Assembly (NCBI GenBank): GCA_004524445.1
Contig: SDNP01000013.1
Span: forward strand, 1 to 64,000
Length of the DNA: 64,000 bases
Direction of reading: 5' to 3'
Origin: Candidatus Thorarchaeota archaeon
Lineage (GTDB): Archaea; Asgardarchaeota; Thorarchaeia; Thorarchaeales; Thorarchaeaceae
Position numbers and translations under genes: made by a program. Position 1 is the stretch's first letter. Each line of letters begins with the position of its first letter. The notes under the pieces were generated by a model that made no database searches, was not told the origin of the DNA, and worked only from the letters and a program-made list of their open reading frames with translations. This document shows positions 42,972 through 52,286 of this stretch, piece by piece.

Positions 42972-45900
42972 GTGAATGATTCACGACCTCCTCTTCCAAA
43001 GCATAGTGTCAGCTACAAAGAATACTTCGACTCTCTTAGTGAACAGATAGATGAGATATACAAAGTGGCTGAAAAAGCTAGAGCTACAGGATGGGATCCC
43101 GCACCAAGGGTAGAAATACCAAAAGCCCATGATGTGGCCGCGCGTGTGGAGGCTACTCTTGATGGTCCTACTGGTGTAGCTAGCCGCATACGGGAGCTAC
43201 AGGAACAAAACTCTCGAGAAGAGGTAGCGTTTCAAGTCGCTAAGGAAATCGCCCAGGGAACTCTAGGAAACATTACTGATATGGAAAAAGCGGCTGATAA
43301 GGCGGTACGTGTTGCCTTGGCTATTCTCACAGAGAGTATCACTGCAGCCCCTCTTGAAGGGATCTCCAAAGTGCGGATCCATGACCCCAAGGGAACTCCT
43401 TATTTGGCCCTTTATCTTGCGGGACCCATCAGGGCTGCAGGCGGTACAGAGGCGGCCGTAACAGTCTTGGTTGCTGATTATGTTAGACAAGTTCTTGGTC
43501 TACCTGCATTCGTTGCTACAGAAGAAGAAGTTGAGCGATCGTTGGAAGAAGTTGAGCTGTATGCTCGGTCTGTTCATCTTCAGTACCCCGTTCATCCCGA
43601 GCTTGTGCGATTTGCGGCTTCAAATCTGTCTATAATGCTGACTGGTGATCCAACTGAAGAGTTCGAGGTGTCTGCTGGACGCAACCTAGATAGAATTGAA
43701 ACCAATAGAGTTCGGGGCGGATCAGTTTTAGTCTTGAATGATGGTGTGGTAGGCAGGGCATCAAAACTAGCTAAGATTGTACATAGCCTCAAGATATCTG
43801 GCTGGGAGTGGCTGGATGAACTTGCCGCAAAGATGTCAAAAGCTGATGCTAGCGAATCCGAAGAAACATCCACGAAGGAATTGGAACCCAAATCTGACTA
43901 TCTCGCGGATGTGATTGGTGGCAGACCCGTATTTGCTCATCCCTCCAGAATTGGAGGATTTCGTCTTCGATATGGGCGGTCAAGAAACACAGGTCTCGCT
44001 GGAGTTGGGGTTCATCCTGCAACTATGCTCTTGGTTGACGAATTTCTGTCCCCTGGAACGCACATTCGCACAGAACGCCCTGGTAAGGGTTCAATCGTAG
44101 CTCCAGTTGATACCATTGAGGGGCCTATAGTTTTGCTAGAAGGCGGAGAAGTTCGGCAGATATTTTCATATACAGAGGCTAAGAAAGTAGCAGATAAGGT
44201 TCAAAGAGTTCTATATCTGGGGGACATTCTTATCGCTTTAGGCGAATTTTTGGAAAACAACCATCCACTTGTGCCATCGGGTTACTGTGAGGAATGGTGG
44301 TCCCATGATTTGGAGAATGCGTATACTGGACTAAGTAGCACTGAGTCGGAAAAGATTCTTCATGATAAATCCGTTTCAATTGATGAAATCAATGCCCTAA
44401 TCGAATCACCACTCTCTCTGATTCCTCGTCCCGAGAAGGCTCTTGATATCTCTCTGGCACTTGATATCCCTCTTCATCCAAGATACACTTGGCGGTGGCA
44501 AGCTCTTTCAGTTAACGAATTTCTCGAATTGAGGAGCTGGATTTTATCTTCACTTACAGAATCAAAAAACAAGAAAGAAGATTCCATCACTTTGCCCCAC
44601 CACCTCGAAAACAAGAAACTTCTAGAAAAGATGGGAACTCCTCATTCCCTAGATGATGAAAACAATCTATTGATTACAGCAGCTCTAGATGTGATATTGG
44701 CTCAGTTGGGTGATAGTAAATCGACTCCAATCGGAGAAACCCCTCTTGAAGCCGTCAATTCGGTATCAAAAGTCGAGATTCGAGACCGAGTCGGTTTCTC
44801 TATTGGAGCTCGCATGGGTCGCCCTGAAAAAGCTGAAGTTAGAAAAATGCGCCCAGCAGTTCATGTACTATTTCCGGTGGGCCGTGCAATGGCCAGTGAG
44901 CGTCGAATCGAGCGAGTTGCTGAGGGCGTTGAATCTGTGGCAAAACTAGACTCATTCCATATAACTGACCGTCAAGATCGGGCACCCACAAAAGAAAAAC
45001 AAAAATCTGGTATTGAGGTCGAGCTCGTAAATAGGCAGTGCCCCGAGTGTGGGGAGAAAACCTTCAAAGCTAAATGTCCGGCATGTGGGACACATACAGA
45101 AACCCAACTCTTTTGTTCTCATGTCGATTCTCGTGGGGAAAAATGTGATCTTCCTCTTGACAAATCAAAGGGCACCTGTCCCCGCGGACATGATCTCAAT
45201 CTGTTACTCTCAACGGATAGAGTATTTGTTGACATTCAGGATGAGCTGAATCAAGTCAAAATGATGCTAAACGAGCCACAGACTTATGACTTGAGAGGCG
45301 TTCTTGGCCTGACCAATGATCTCAAAATTCCCGAGTTCTTAGGTAAAGGGGTGTTGAGGGCGAAACACGATGTGTACTGCTATCGCGATGGGACAGCACG
45401 GTTCGATGCCACTGATGCACCTTTGACACATTTCACGCCAAACGAAATCGGTGTACCCTTCTGGAGACTAAGAGAACTGGGATACCATTCCGATTATGAT
45501 GGCGAACCACTGACTTCTGATAACCAGACTCTTGAGTTGAAAGTTCAAGATATTATCATTCCTGAGAAATGTGCAGAATACATGATACGAGTCGGAAATT
45601 TTGTCGATGATTGTTTAGATAAGATATATGGTCTCGAACGGTTCTATAATTTCTCTGTGCCAGAAGACGTGATTGGACATTTAGTCATCGGCCTCGCTCC
45701 TCATACATCAGCTGGAATCATTGGACGAATCATAGGTTTTACTACAGCGAGTCTTTCATACGCTCATCCTTATTGGCATGCAGCCAAGCGCCGTAATTGT
45801 GACGGTGATGAGGATGCCATCATTCTCGTCATGGACGCATTAACGAATTTTTCAAGGCACTATCTTCCGAAGGGACGGGGCGGGTTCATGGATGCCCCTC

Positions 45901-46538
45901 TCGTTCTCTCAGTGATTCTAAACCCCTCCGAAGTCGATGATGAGAGCCACAATATGGAGGTATGCAGACGCTATCCAGCTCATTTTTATGAAATGGTCGC
46001 AGAGGCAAAGCATCCCAAGATTGTTGAGAATCTAGTAGATATCATTGCATCCAGATTGGATTCAGAAGCTCAGTATGAGGGCTTTGGATTCACTCACAAC
46101 ACTTCCAACTTTGATATGGGTCCTACAAACACCCGTTACAAGACTCTCGGCAGCATGGTTGAGAAACTTGAGGCGCAATTACAGCTTGCCACGCTTATTG
46201 ATGCAGTAGACTCAAAGGATGTCGCAGAACGAGTTCTCTCTCATCACTTTTTGCGGGACATTCGAGGCAATCTAAGAGCATACTCCACCCAGAAGACACA
46301 CTGTGTAAAATGCCACCGTGTATATCGTCGCCCTCCGCTCTCAGGCAAATGCGTCTGTGGTGAAACCCTATCCTTAACGGTGCGGGAGCGAAATATTAGC
46401 AAATATCTTGAGCTTGCCCAAGATGTGATTGATAATCATGGGCTTGGAGAATATCTAAAACAGCGGCTCAGCTTGATTAATCAATCACTTGATTCGCTTT
46501 TCGTTTCCGAACAGACACTACTTGAGGAATTTTTCTAG
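42972..46538 (+). CDS. polC: DNA polymerase D large subunit DP2
   Basis: 1188 residues, full length and without an intein. AGPIRAAGGTEAAVTVLVADYVR and VGFSIGARMGRPEKA are hallmark DP2 stretches; zinc sites CPECGEK-CPACG-CSH and CVKCHRVY-CVCGE are present; the catalytic region has KRRNCDGDEDAIILVMDALTNF with two Asp. With DP1 it is the main archaeal replicative polymerase. DP1 is not in the window. The start is GTG. Confidence 0.97.
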   Translation: MNDSRPPLPKHSVSYKEYFDSLSEQIDEIYKVAEKARATGWDPAPRVEIPKAHDVAARVEATLDGPTGVASRIRELQEQNSREEVAFQVAKEIAQGTLGNITDMEKAADKAVRVALAILTESITAAPLEGISKVRIHDPKGTPYLALYLAGPIRAAGGTEAAVTVLVADYVRQVLGLPAFVATEEEVERSLEEVELYARSVHLQYPVHPELVRFAASNLSIMLTGDPTEEFEVSAGRNLDRIETNRVRGGSVLVLNDGVVGRASKLAKIVHSLKISGWEWLDELAAKMSKADASESEETSTKELEPKSDYLADVIGGRPVFAHPSRIGGFRLRYGRSRNTGLAGVGVHPATMLLVDEFLSPGTHIRTERPGKGSIVAPVDTIEGPIVLLEGGEVRQIFSYTEAKKVADKVQRVLYLGDILIALGEFLENNHPLVPSGYCEEWWSHDLENAYTGLSSTESEKILHDKSVSIDEINALIESPLSLIPRPEKALDISLALDIPLHPRYTWRWQALSVNEFLELRSWILSSLTESKNKKEDSITLPHHLENKKLLEKMGTPHSLDDENNLLITAALDVILAQLGDSKSTPIGETPLEAVNSVSKVEIRDRVGFSIGARMGRPEKAEVRKMRPAVHVLFPVGRAMASERRIERVAEGVESVAKLDSFHITDRQDRAPTKEKQKSGIEVELVNRQCPECGEKTFKAKCPACGTHTETQLFCSHVDSRGEKCDLPLDKSKGTCPRGHDLNLLLSTDRVFVDIQDELNQVKMMLNEPQTYDLRGVLGLTNDLKIPEFLGKGVLRAKHDVYCYRDGTARFDATDAPLTHFTPNEIGVPFWRLRELGYHSDYDGEPLTSDNQTLELKVQDIIIPEKCAEYMIRVGNFVDDCLDKIYGLERFYNFSVPEDVIGHLVIGLAPHTSAGIIGRIIGFTTASLSYAHPYWHAAKRRNCDGDEDAIILVMDALTNFSRHYLPKGRGGFMDAPLVLSVILNPSEVDDESHNMEVCRRYPAHFYEMVAEAKHPKIVENLVDIIASRLDSEAQYEGFGFTHNTSNFDMGPTNTRYKTLGSMVEKLEAQLQLATLIDAVDSKDVAERVLSHHFLRDIRGNLRAYSTQKTHCVKCHRVYRRPPLSGKCVCGETLSLTVRERNISKYLELAQDVIDNHGLGEYLKQRLSLINQSLDSLFVSEQTLLEEFF

Positions 46539-46539
46539 A

Positions 46540-47424
46540 CTACTCATTAACTGTGAGTTTCAAGAGCGTTTTATCTTCAATCATTCCAATCAGATTGCCT
46601 GTTGCCGATAGAACTGGTGCTTGGTCTATGTCATTCTTGCGAAGAACACGGACACACTCAGAAACCGTTGAAACCTCACTAACACTGATGATGCTTTCTG
46701 TCATAACTTCCTTTATGGGCACGTTTGGCAGCTTCAGGAGGCGTTTGGTTACTACAAGAAAGTCTTTGGAGGTCCAACCCCAGTCGACCTTCTTGTCTGT
46801 TCCACTATAAGTAGTAGAAACATTGTCCTCTATCTCCACCTCCGAGAGTCGGATATAATCACTTACAGAAATGAGACCAGAAATGCCGCCTGCAGTATTC
46901 ACAACAACCAGTGCATTCTTATTGGCCATTTCCATTATCAGATAGGATAGCGGCAGGGGCGTTTGATCCCACACTGAAACTATTTGTCTGGAAACAAAGT
47001 CCTTGATACTCATTGATTGGTATTTTTCGTCGCCCTCCAATAATGCACCAAGAATATCTGGAATCGATATCAGTCCCACAAGCTCCTCATCTTCAACAAC
47101 AGGTAATCTTCTATATCCCCTTTCCAGCATCATTTTGGCGGCTGTTTTCGCATGAGTTCTTGGCGTTACAGTATCCGGGTCTCGTACCATAAGCATCGCA
47201 AGCTGATTCTCATCAGCTTTCTGCAACAAGTCTGACCTGGTAACTATCCCTACCAATTTCTTGTTTTCTTTCTTCACAACGGGCAGTCCATTGATTTGCT
47301 TTTCAGCCATTATTTGTAGAACGTCCTCTCTAGTACCAGGTACTGAAACATATACAACATCTGATTGCATACAATCTTTTACTAACATTGCTGAGTACTC
47401 CTCTGCCAGATTAGGGTTGAACAT
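46540..47424 (-). CDS. Four-CBS-domain protein
   Basis: 294 residues from the ATG at 47424, which has TGAGGT upstream. Four CBS motifs (INGLPVVKKENKKLVGIVTRSDLL, RRLPVVEDEELVGLISIPDIL, GISGLISVSDYI, and LIGMIEDKTLL) form two Bateman modules that bind adenosine derivatives. No catalytic domain. It converges on PolD, 1 base from its stop. Role unknown. Confidence 0.9.
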   Translation of the reverse strand: MFNPNLAEEYSAMLVKDCMQSDVVYVSVPGTREDVLQIMAEKQINGLPVVKKENKKLVGIVTRSDLLQKADENQLAMLMVRDPDTVTPRTHAKTAAKMMLERGYRRLPVVEDEELVGLISIPDILGALLEGDEKYQSMSIKDFVSRQIVSVWDQTPLPLSYLIMEMANKNALVVVNTAGGISGLISVSDYIRLSEVEIEDNVSTTYSGTDKKVDWGWTSKDFLVVTKRLLKLPNVPIKEVMTESIISVSEVSTVSECVRVLRKNDIDQAPVLSATGNLIGMIEDKTLLKLTVNE

Positions 47425-47547
47425 AGCGTACCTCAATATATTCTTCAATGAGCACGCTTACTGCATAATTCTTCGGAACATGAATAGAGTGCTTGAGAGC
47501 CTTTTATGTGTATCCTTAGTTCAATCTCCGAACATATGGATGTAGTG

Positions 47548-48108
47548 TCACCAGGGGTTATCTTTTAGCCCTAGAAGAAAGCTGATTGCATTTGAGAACC
47601 AATGAACTCCCAAAGTCACACCAACAAGAATGATGACATAAATCGCAGCTGGTTGGATAATAGGTGATGCAAAGATAAGGGACATAATGATGAAACCAAT
47701 TTGATCCAAAACCGGTGCTGGATTACCACTCTTCACATCAATTCTTCTTTTCACAAATGATCCAATAAGGTCGCCCATAAGAGCGCCTAAGGAAAGAAGA
47801 AACCCCGTAATAGGGCCAATGAAGAGCAGGCTTTCCATCTCTGCAGTGACAACAACGTACTCCGTCAAGACTGGAAAAATAAGGGGCGCAATGCTGCTCT
47901 GAATAAAACCTGTTAGGGTCCCCAAGAGAACCCCAACTACAAAACCACGGATAGTCTTGCCATCGCCTAAAAGCCTATGCCCGTCACGAAATAGTGTGCC
48001 TCTGTCAATGGGCATACCCCCGCCAAAGATGACTGGTGTAGAATTTGCAATCCATGCTGGAAGGGCGAACCAAATGGCAATTTCCAGCAGAGCGATTTCT
48101 TCATACAT
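47548..48108 (-). CDS. carS: CDP-archaeol synthase
   Basis: 186 residues with five hydrophobic helices. ANSTPVIFGGG, DRGTLFRDGHRLLGDGKTIRG and the C-terminal LGALMGDLIGSFVKRRIDVKSG with PVLDQIGFI match CarS and CdsA-like enzymes. It activates digeranylgeranylglyceryl phosphate with CTP for polar lipid synthesis. Confidence 0.93.
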   Translation of the reverse strand: MYEEIALLEIAIWFALPAWIANSTPVIFGGGMPIDRGTLFRDGHRLLGDGKTIRGFVVGVLLGTLTGFIQSSIAPLIFPVLTEYVVVTAEMESLLFIGPITGFLLSLGALMGDLIGSFVKRRIDVKSGNPAPVLDQIGFIIMSLIFASPIIQPAAIYVIILVGVTLGVHWFSNAISFLLGLKDNPW

Positions 48109-48158
48109 TCAGATTATGGCTCCTAAAATGATTCCACGTAAATTTCATTTCACTCTTT

Positions 48159-48854
48159 CTACTGCGTGTCGTTGGTAGACAGTCCATGACTAGTGATATT
48201 AACGAGCCCTTTTGATGGTTCACCATCAGGTACAAGCCTTTCAAGAAGCCGTTCTCCTCTTTGAGGACGAGTTCTCATTCTCACTACTACATCTGACCAG
48301 TAATCTAGGATATTACTTGCAACCGGCTCAAACCTATTTATGCCATTCATACTAGCTGTAACTTGATTTAATGCAAGCACAGCTACTCGCTTATTCCTAG
48401 CCAACCCCTTCAAGAACCCACAGTGCCTATTCAATTCGCGATGCGCCACATAATTGCTCTTCTTATCATCAAGAACCGTCCTGTACAATCTCGTTAAAGT
48501 ATCAAATACCAATAATTTCGTATTGGGTTTCATATATAGTTCCAAGTCTTCAATTAGTGTCCCCTGCTCATTAAAAGAATGGGGCATAAATATTTGGAAA
48601 TGCGATTTCATACTCTCCACATCCTTTCCTGCAATTTGCTCTAGCCTTTCAATAGGTGAGGAGCCTTCAGTATTGACATAAATGACTGCCATATCCAGCC
48701 GTATCGCACTCCTCACGAACTGAAGGGCAAACGTAGTCTTTCCCGATGCGGCTTCCCCGAATACGTGTGTAAGTAGTCCTCCACGAATTCCGCCGGCTAG
48801 AACTTTATCGATTACATTCACCCCAGACGGAAGAATCAAATTATAGGTCACCAC
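48159..48854 (-). CDS. radB: RadB recombinase paralogue
   Basis: 231 residues. Walker A GEAASGKTT, Walker B LLVFDTLTRLY, and the C-terminal loop VVVRMRTR, without the N-terminal helix-hairpin-helix of RadA, which is the definition of RadB. It helps RadA in recombination. The start is GTG, only 3 bases from the divergent gene at 48858. Confidence 0.92.
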   Translation of the reverse strand: MVTYNLILPSGVNVIDKVLAGGIRGGLLTHVFGEAASGKTTFALQFVRSAIRLDMAVIYVNTEGSSPIERLEQIAGKDVESMKSHFQIFMPHSFNEQGTLIEDLELYMKPNTKLLVFDTLTRLYRTVLDDKKSNYVAHRELNRHCGFLKGLARNKRVAVLALNQVTASMNGINRFEPVASNILDYWSDVVVRMRTRPQRGERLLERLVPDGEPSKGLVNITSHGLSTNDTQ

Positions 48855-48857
48855 GCT

Positions 48858-49676
48858 GTGAATTATACTGCCAGAGTGATAAGCCTAGCTAAGAAGGAAG
48901 CAAACGTGCAAAGATGTGATGTAACAATCGCGACACGAAACCCCAAGACATACTATCTTCTAATTAAAATTCTCAAAGCACTAAATTTGGAATTCGTTAG
49001 CTGTACTCCAGACTCTGGCTTAGCAAATGATGCTAGGGTGGTAGTGACGACCAAGGTAGAATCCGTGGATGGTGCCAATGGGACAGTAGTTTTGGTTGAA
49101 GAAGAACCAGATCCTATGACTGCATCCGTTAGAATAATGTGTGCATATTTCGGAATCAGTAATCCCAAAGAAGCAATAATCGGGGTCGATCCGGGTATGA
49201 GATTTGGTCTAGCCCTGGTAATAGATGGGAATGTTATCTATACCAAGACCGTAACATCTCCCCCCTCGGCAGCAAATCTTGCACAGAAACTGGTAAAACA
49301 CCTTGATTCACTTTTTCCCGAATCTGCACTATCCATTCGTTTGGGAACGGGTTCTCGACTTTATTCAGCACTATTCCTACGTAGTCTGGGCGAGCTGACC
49401 AAAAACACGAACATCGAGCTGGTGGATGAGAAGCATACCACTATCCCAAACGGATACACCAAAGATCAGCTCTCCGCTATCCTAATTTCAGGACGGCCGG
49501 GGCGGCCCCCATCACCAAAAGACACGCGTCTAACCAACAAGAGGGGCTACATTCGATCACTACGAAATCTTGTCAGACGTCTATCTGATAATAAGAAACG
49601 CATGAGCGTGAAGGAGGCTCGAAAAGTCTTGCAGGGAGAATCTTCTTTGGATGATTTCATTGACATCGACCCCTAG
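48858..49676 (+). CDS. Predicted RNase H-fold (RuvC-like) nuclease
   Basis: 272 residues from GTG. The centre has IIGVDPGMRFGLALVIDGNVIY, the first strand of RuvC/RNase H proteins with the leading Asp, then IRLGTGSRLYSALFLRSL, ELVDEKHTT and a basic helical end RRLSDNKKRM. The first 100 residues form a separate domain. Divergent from radB and convergent with XPD, so a DNA repair role is likely. Whether all catalytic acids are kept is not certain. Confidence 0.7.
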   Translation: MNYTARVISLAKKEANVQRCDVTIATRNPKTYYLLIKILKALNLEFVSCTPDSGLANDARVVVTTKVESVDGANGTVVLVEEEPDPMTASVRIMCAYFGISNPKEAIIGVDPGMRFGLALVIDGNVIYTKTVTSPPSAANLAQKLVKHLDSLFPESALSIRLGTGSRLYSALFLRSLGELTKNTNIELVDEKHTTIPNGYTKDQLSAILISGRPGRPPSPKDTRLTNKRGYIRSLRNLVRRLSDNKKRMSVKEARKVLQGESSLDDFIDIDP

Positions 49677-51598
49677 GAAGCAAAGAACTCAGAGATACGG
49701 TTAGATAGCATCTCAGGGCTATTTGGAATCACAGTTGTTACTTCTTCTAACCAGGATGGAAGAAATCTTCTTAGATAAGGCGTGGCAAATCGTTGATCAA
49801 GAAGAACAATTGCGCCTCGGTCGTTGAGTCGCCTAACCGGTCTTCCAGCAGCTTGGGTAGCTCGTGTAACAGCAGGCAAGACATAGGCATAGTCACGCCC
49901 ACGATTATTGAAGCGTCTATCATAATAGGCAATCAAGGCATCAATACGGGGCATTGGTTTTGCATAGGGTACACCTACTACCACCACACATTCCATGGTT
50001 TCACCAGGGAAATCGCCCCCTTCAGAATTTCTTCCCCCTTGTACCCCGAGAAGAACTGCGCCTTTGCCTGTAGCTCTGCTCTTGAATTCGTTTATCATCT
50101 TGTCATTCTCTGAGCTTTTCATTCCCTGCTCTTCAAGGAAGAGCTTTTTCTCTAGCTTCTTCTCTAGACCCATTTTTAGGAGGCTTCGACCTATATGGTA
50201 ACTTGTTGTAAAAATGCCTGTATTTCCCGGAGTTGCATTTGCTGCTGCTGCACAATGTTCAGCCATTTGTGTGTATACGTCCTGTCCTCTAGATTTATAG
50301 GATGTATCAACTCCGTCTACAATAATGCCAATTCTATTTTTCAGAGCAAATGGGCTTCTAAATGATGCTCTCACGGCTGAGTTCTCGAATCCCAACATTT
50401 CCGAATATGCCTCAAGAGGGGAAAGAGTTCCTGAAATTGCCACAGATCCCCTAATCATGGATAAGATTGGTTGAGTTACCGATGTTGGATCCAATGCATG
50501 AAGGTCCAACGATACTCTTCGACTACTTCTGCGGATTTCCGATTTCAAGAGAAATGCATAATCAACACGGTCACTATGACTAACCCATCTTTGCATGAAT
50601 TTAGCAACACGAAATATCGTTGAACGTGGAAATTTCCCTGCCTTAAGCAGCCCTATTTTGATTTTTGCTCCGAGGTCTTCCATGTGTGCCAGCGGTTGCT
50701 CCTCTCGCTCCACCCCTGAATTTTCCAACGCTGCAGACATTATCCCCTCGGGCTTCAGGATCATCTCTTCATTATCTCCCATCTCACTTGAGAGGTCTAG
50801 GACACTCTTGGCGAGCCCTCGACAGAATTGCTTACCAAGCGTATCATTGTATTTGTTCGCTTCTCTCATTGCCTGCCTGATTGTTCCCAGAGTCAAGGAG
50901 TCGCTGGCTGAGTCTAGTGCGGTAGAAGGTACATTATGAGCCTCATCCTGAACGAGAATCACATTCGAAAGCCGAGTTTCAATCTCTGGAATGAATGTTG
51001 ACATTATGAACGGGTCGAAGACATAAAGATATGATAGAGCAACCACATCTACCACTTTTGCAAGTTTTTTAGCCAACTCATAAGGGCATAACTTTCTCTT
51101 CTTTGCTACTTTGATGATTTGAGGGGCACTCAGTACTGAAATAGCAATTTTATCAAGAAAATCATATGGATCCAATCCACGTAGTCTCTCATAGAATGGA
51201 CAGCGGTGTTCCGCCTTTAGCTGACCACAGACTTCACTTAGTGGTATTGAGGAATCCATGTTCTCCATTATGAATGGATTAATGCACATGTGTCTTCGCC
51301 CGCGAAAGGACACTCCTGAAACTACACGTTCACCATCATCAATTGCTGAGAGCTCTTCGATGACCCTATCAAGCTGCTTGTGAGTTCTCGCACAGTATAA
51401 TACCTTTCCTTCATTTTCTTTAACCCATGGCAGAACGCCCGCTAGTGTGACACAGGTCTTCCCGAATCCATTGGGTGCTTCGCAGCATATATTACGTCCC
51501 TCTCTCACTACCTGATTTATTGTCTGCATCATGTCCTCTTGGCCTTCGCGTGGTGCATCATAAGGGAAGAAATCAATATAGGAAAGCTCGTCGGTCAT
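49673..51598 (-). CDS. xpd: XPD/Rad3-family DNA helicase
   Basis: 641 residues from the ATG at 51598. Walker A EAPNGFGKT (variant of GTGKT), DEAH in LVQDEAHNV, and four Cys of the [4Fe-4S] domain (HMCINPF, EVCGQLK, HRCPFYE, KLCPYEL). Motif VI appears as TRATQAAGRPVRR. A 5'-3' helicase of nucleotide excision repair and damage response. Its stop overlaps the RuvC-like gene. Confidence 0.93.
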   Translation of the reverse strand: MTDELSYIDFFPYDAPREGQEDMMQTINQVVREGRNICCEAPNGFGKTCVTLAGVLPWVKENEGKVLYCARTHKQLDRVIEELSAIDDGERVVSGVSFRGRRHMCINPFIMENMDSSIPLSEVCGQLKAEHRCPFYERLRGLDPYDFLDKIAISVLSAPQIIKVAKKRKLCPYELAKKLAKVVDVVALSYLYVFDPFIMSTFIPEIETRLSNVILVQDEAHNVPSTALDSASDSLTLGTIRQAMREANKYNDTLGKQFCRGLAKSVLDLSSEMGDNEEMILKPEGIMSAALENSGVEREEQPLAHMEDLGAKIKIGLLKAGKFPRSTIFRVAKFMQRWVSHSDRVDYAFLLKSEIRRSSRRVSLDLHALDPTSVTQPILSMIRGSVAISGTLSPLEAYSEMLGFENSAVRASFRSPFALKNRIGIIVDGVDTSYKSRGQDVYTQMAEHCAAAANATPGNTGIFTTSYHIGRSLLKMGLEKKLEKKLFLEEQGMKSSENDKMINEFKSRATGKGAVLLGVQGGRNSEGGDFPGETMECVVVVGVPYAKPMPRIDALIAYYDRRFNNRGRDYAYVLPAVTRATQAAGRPVRRLNDRGAIVLLDQRFATPYLRRFLPSWLEEVTTVIPNSPEMLSNRISEFFAS

Positions 51599-51739
51599 GT
51601 GGGATTCATATTTTGGTTCTATCCAACATTGATAATCATGTTGTTTTCCTCGTTGCTTTGTTTGCCCGCCCGAGCACATATCCTAATGCAAACCAAGACA
51701 TTTTTCTCCAAAGTAATGCAAGTTTCAAGAGTGAATACC

Positions 51740-52084
51740 ATGCCTTTCGATGACATTGACGAATTTGAGAAGGAATTCTCTGAAGGCAAACTCAAAATTA
51801 GAATTGTAGAGCTAGAAAATGGTTTGCTCATTCTCCTATCTGACTCCGAAAAATATCGGATGGGGCATTCAGCAGCAGCAATACCCCCCAGCCATACAAG
51901 ACCACAACCAACCTCAACGGGTCTCTTTTCTACCGGCCCAGATTCTGTTCTGGTCCGCACCTTAGCAGAACGAGTTGCAGACATAACGAAGCAAATGGTC
52001 ATGATTGTTGCGGGAGTTCAAGACTTGAACCCAAATACTATGATAGAATTAATGCAACTGCTCAAGAATCATTTTGTTCAATAA
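51740..52084 (+). CDS. Hypothetical protein, 114 residues
   Basis: Starts at ATG 51740 after GTGAATACC; earlier in-frame codons run over the XPD gene. An acidic head DDIDEFEKEFSEGKLKIRI, a proline-rich middle with HTRPQPTSTG, and a C-terminal helix pair (LAERVADITKQMVMIVAGVQ, MIELMQLLKNHF). No known family. It converges on the next gene with 23 bases of overlap. Confidence 0.5.
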   Translation: MPFDDIDEFEKEFSEGKLKIRIVELENGLLILLSDSEKYRMGHSAAAIPPSHTRPQPTSTGLFSTGPDSVLVRTLAERVADITKQMVMIVAGVQDLNPNTMIELMQLLKNHFVQ

Positions 52085-52286
52085 GATACACTACAACCTC
52101 TCTAGCCCAATCTCCAAGGTTCTCCTCGCCCACCACTTTCTCCAGATACTCTTCCCATCCAATCCCATATGCCCGTTTCCAAGCCGCAAATGCCCACTCC
52201 AGACTATGTTTCGCTTCGGCATGATACTCGCAAAGACTACATTGTTCTAGAACAGGCCTTGAGCATATATCACACTCTTTGGTCAC
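52062..52286 (-). CDS. Small zinc-binding protein next to topoisomerase
   Basis: 74 residues. A Cys/His cluster CDICSRPVLEQCSLCEYH at the N-terminus could bind one or two zinc ions; the rest is helical and Trp-rich (WAFAAWKRAYGIGWEEYL). The ATG overlaps the topA stop (ATGA), so it is co-translated with TopA and may assist it. Family not recognised. Confidence 0.6.
   Translation of the reverse strand: MTKECDICSRPVLEQCSLCEYHAEAKHSLEWAFAAWKRAYGIGWEEYLEKVVGEENLGDWAREVVVYLIEQNDS

Noticed and set aside
42972..46538. Intein in PolD DP2
   Set aside because: Length and continuity of the motifs fit an uninterrupted 1188-residue subunit.
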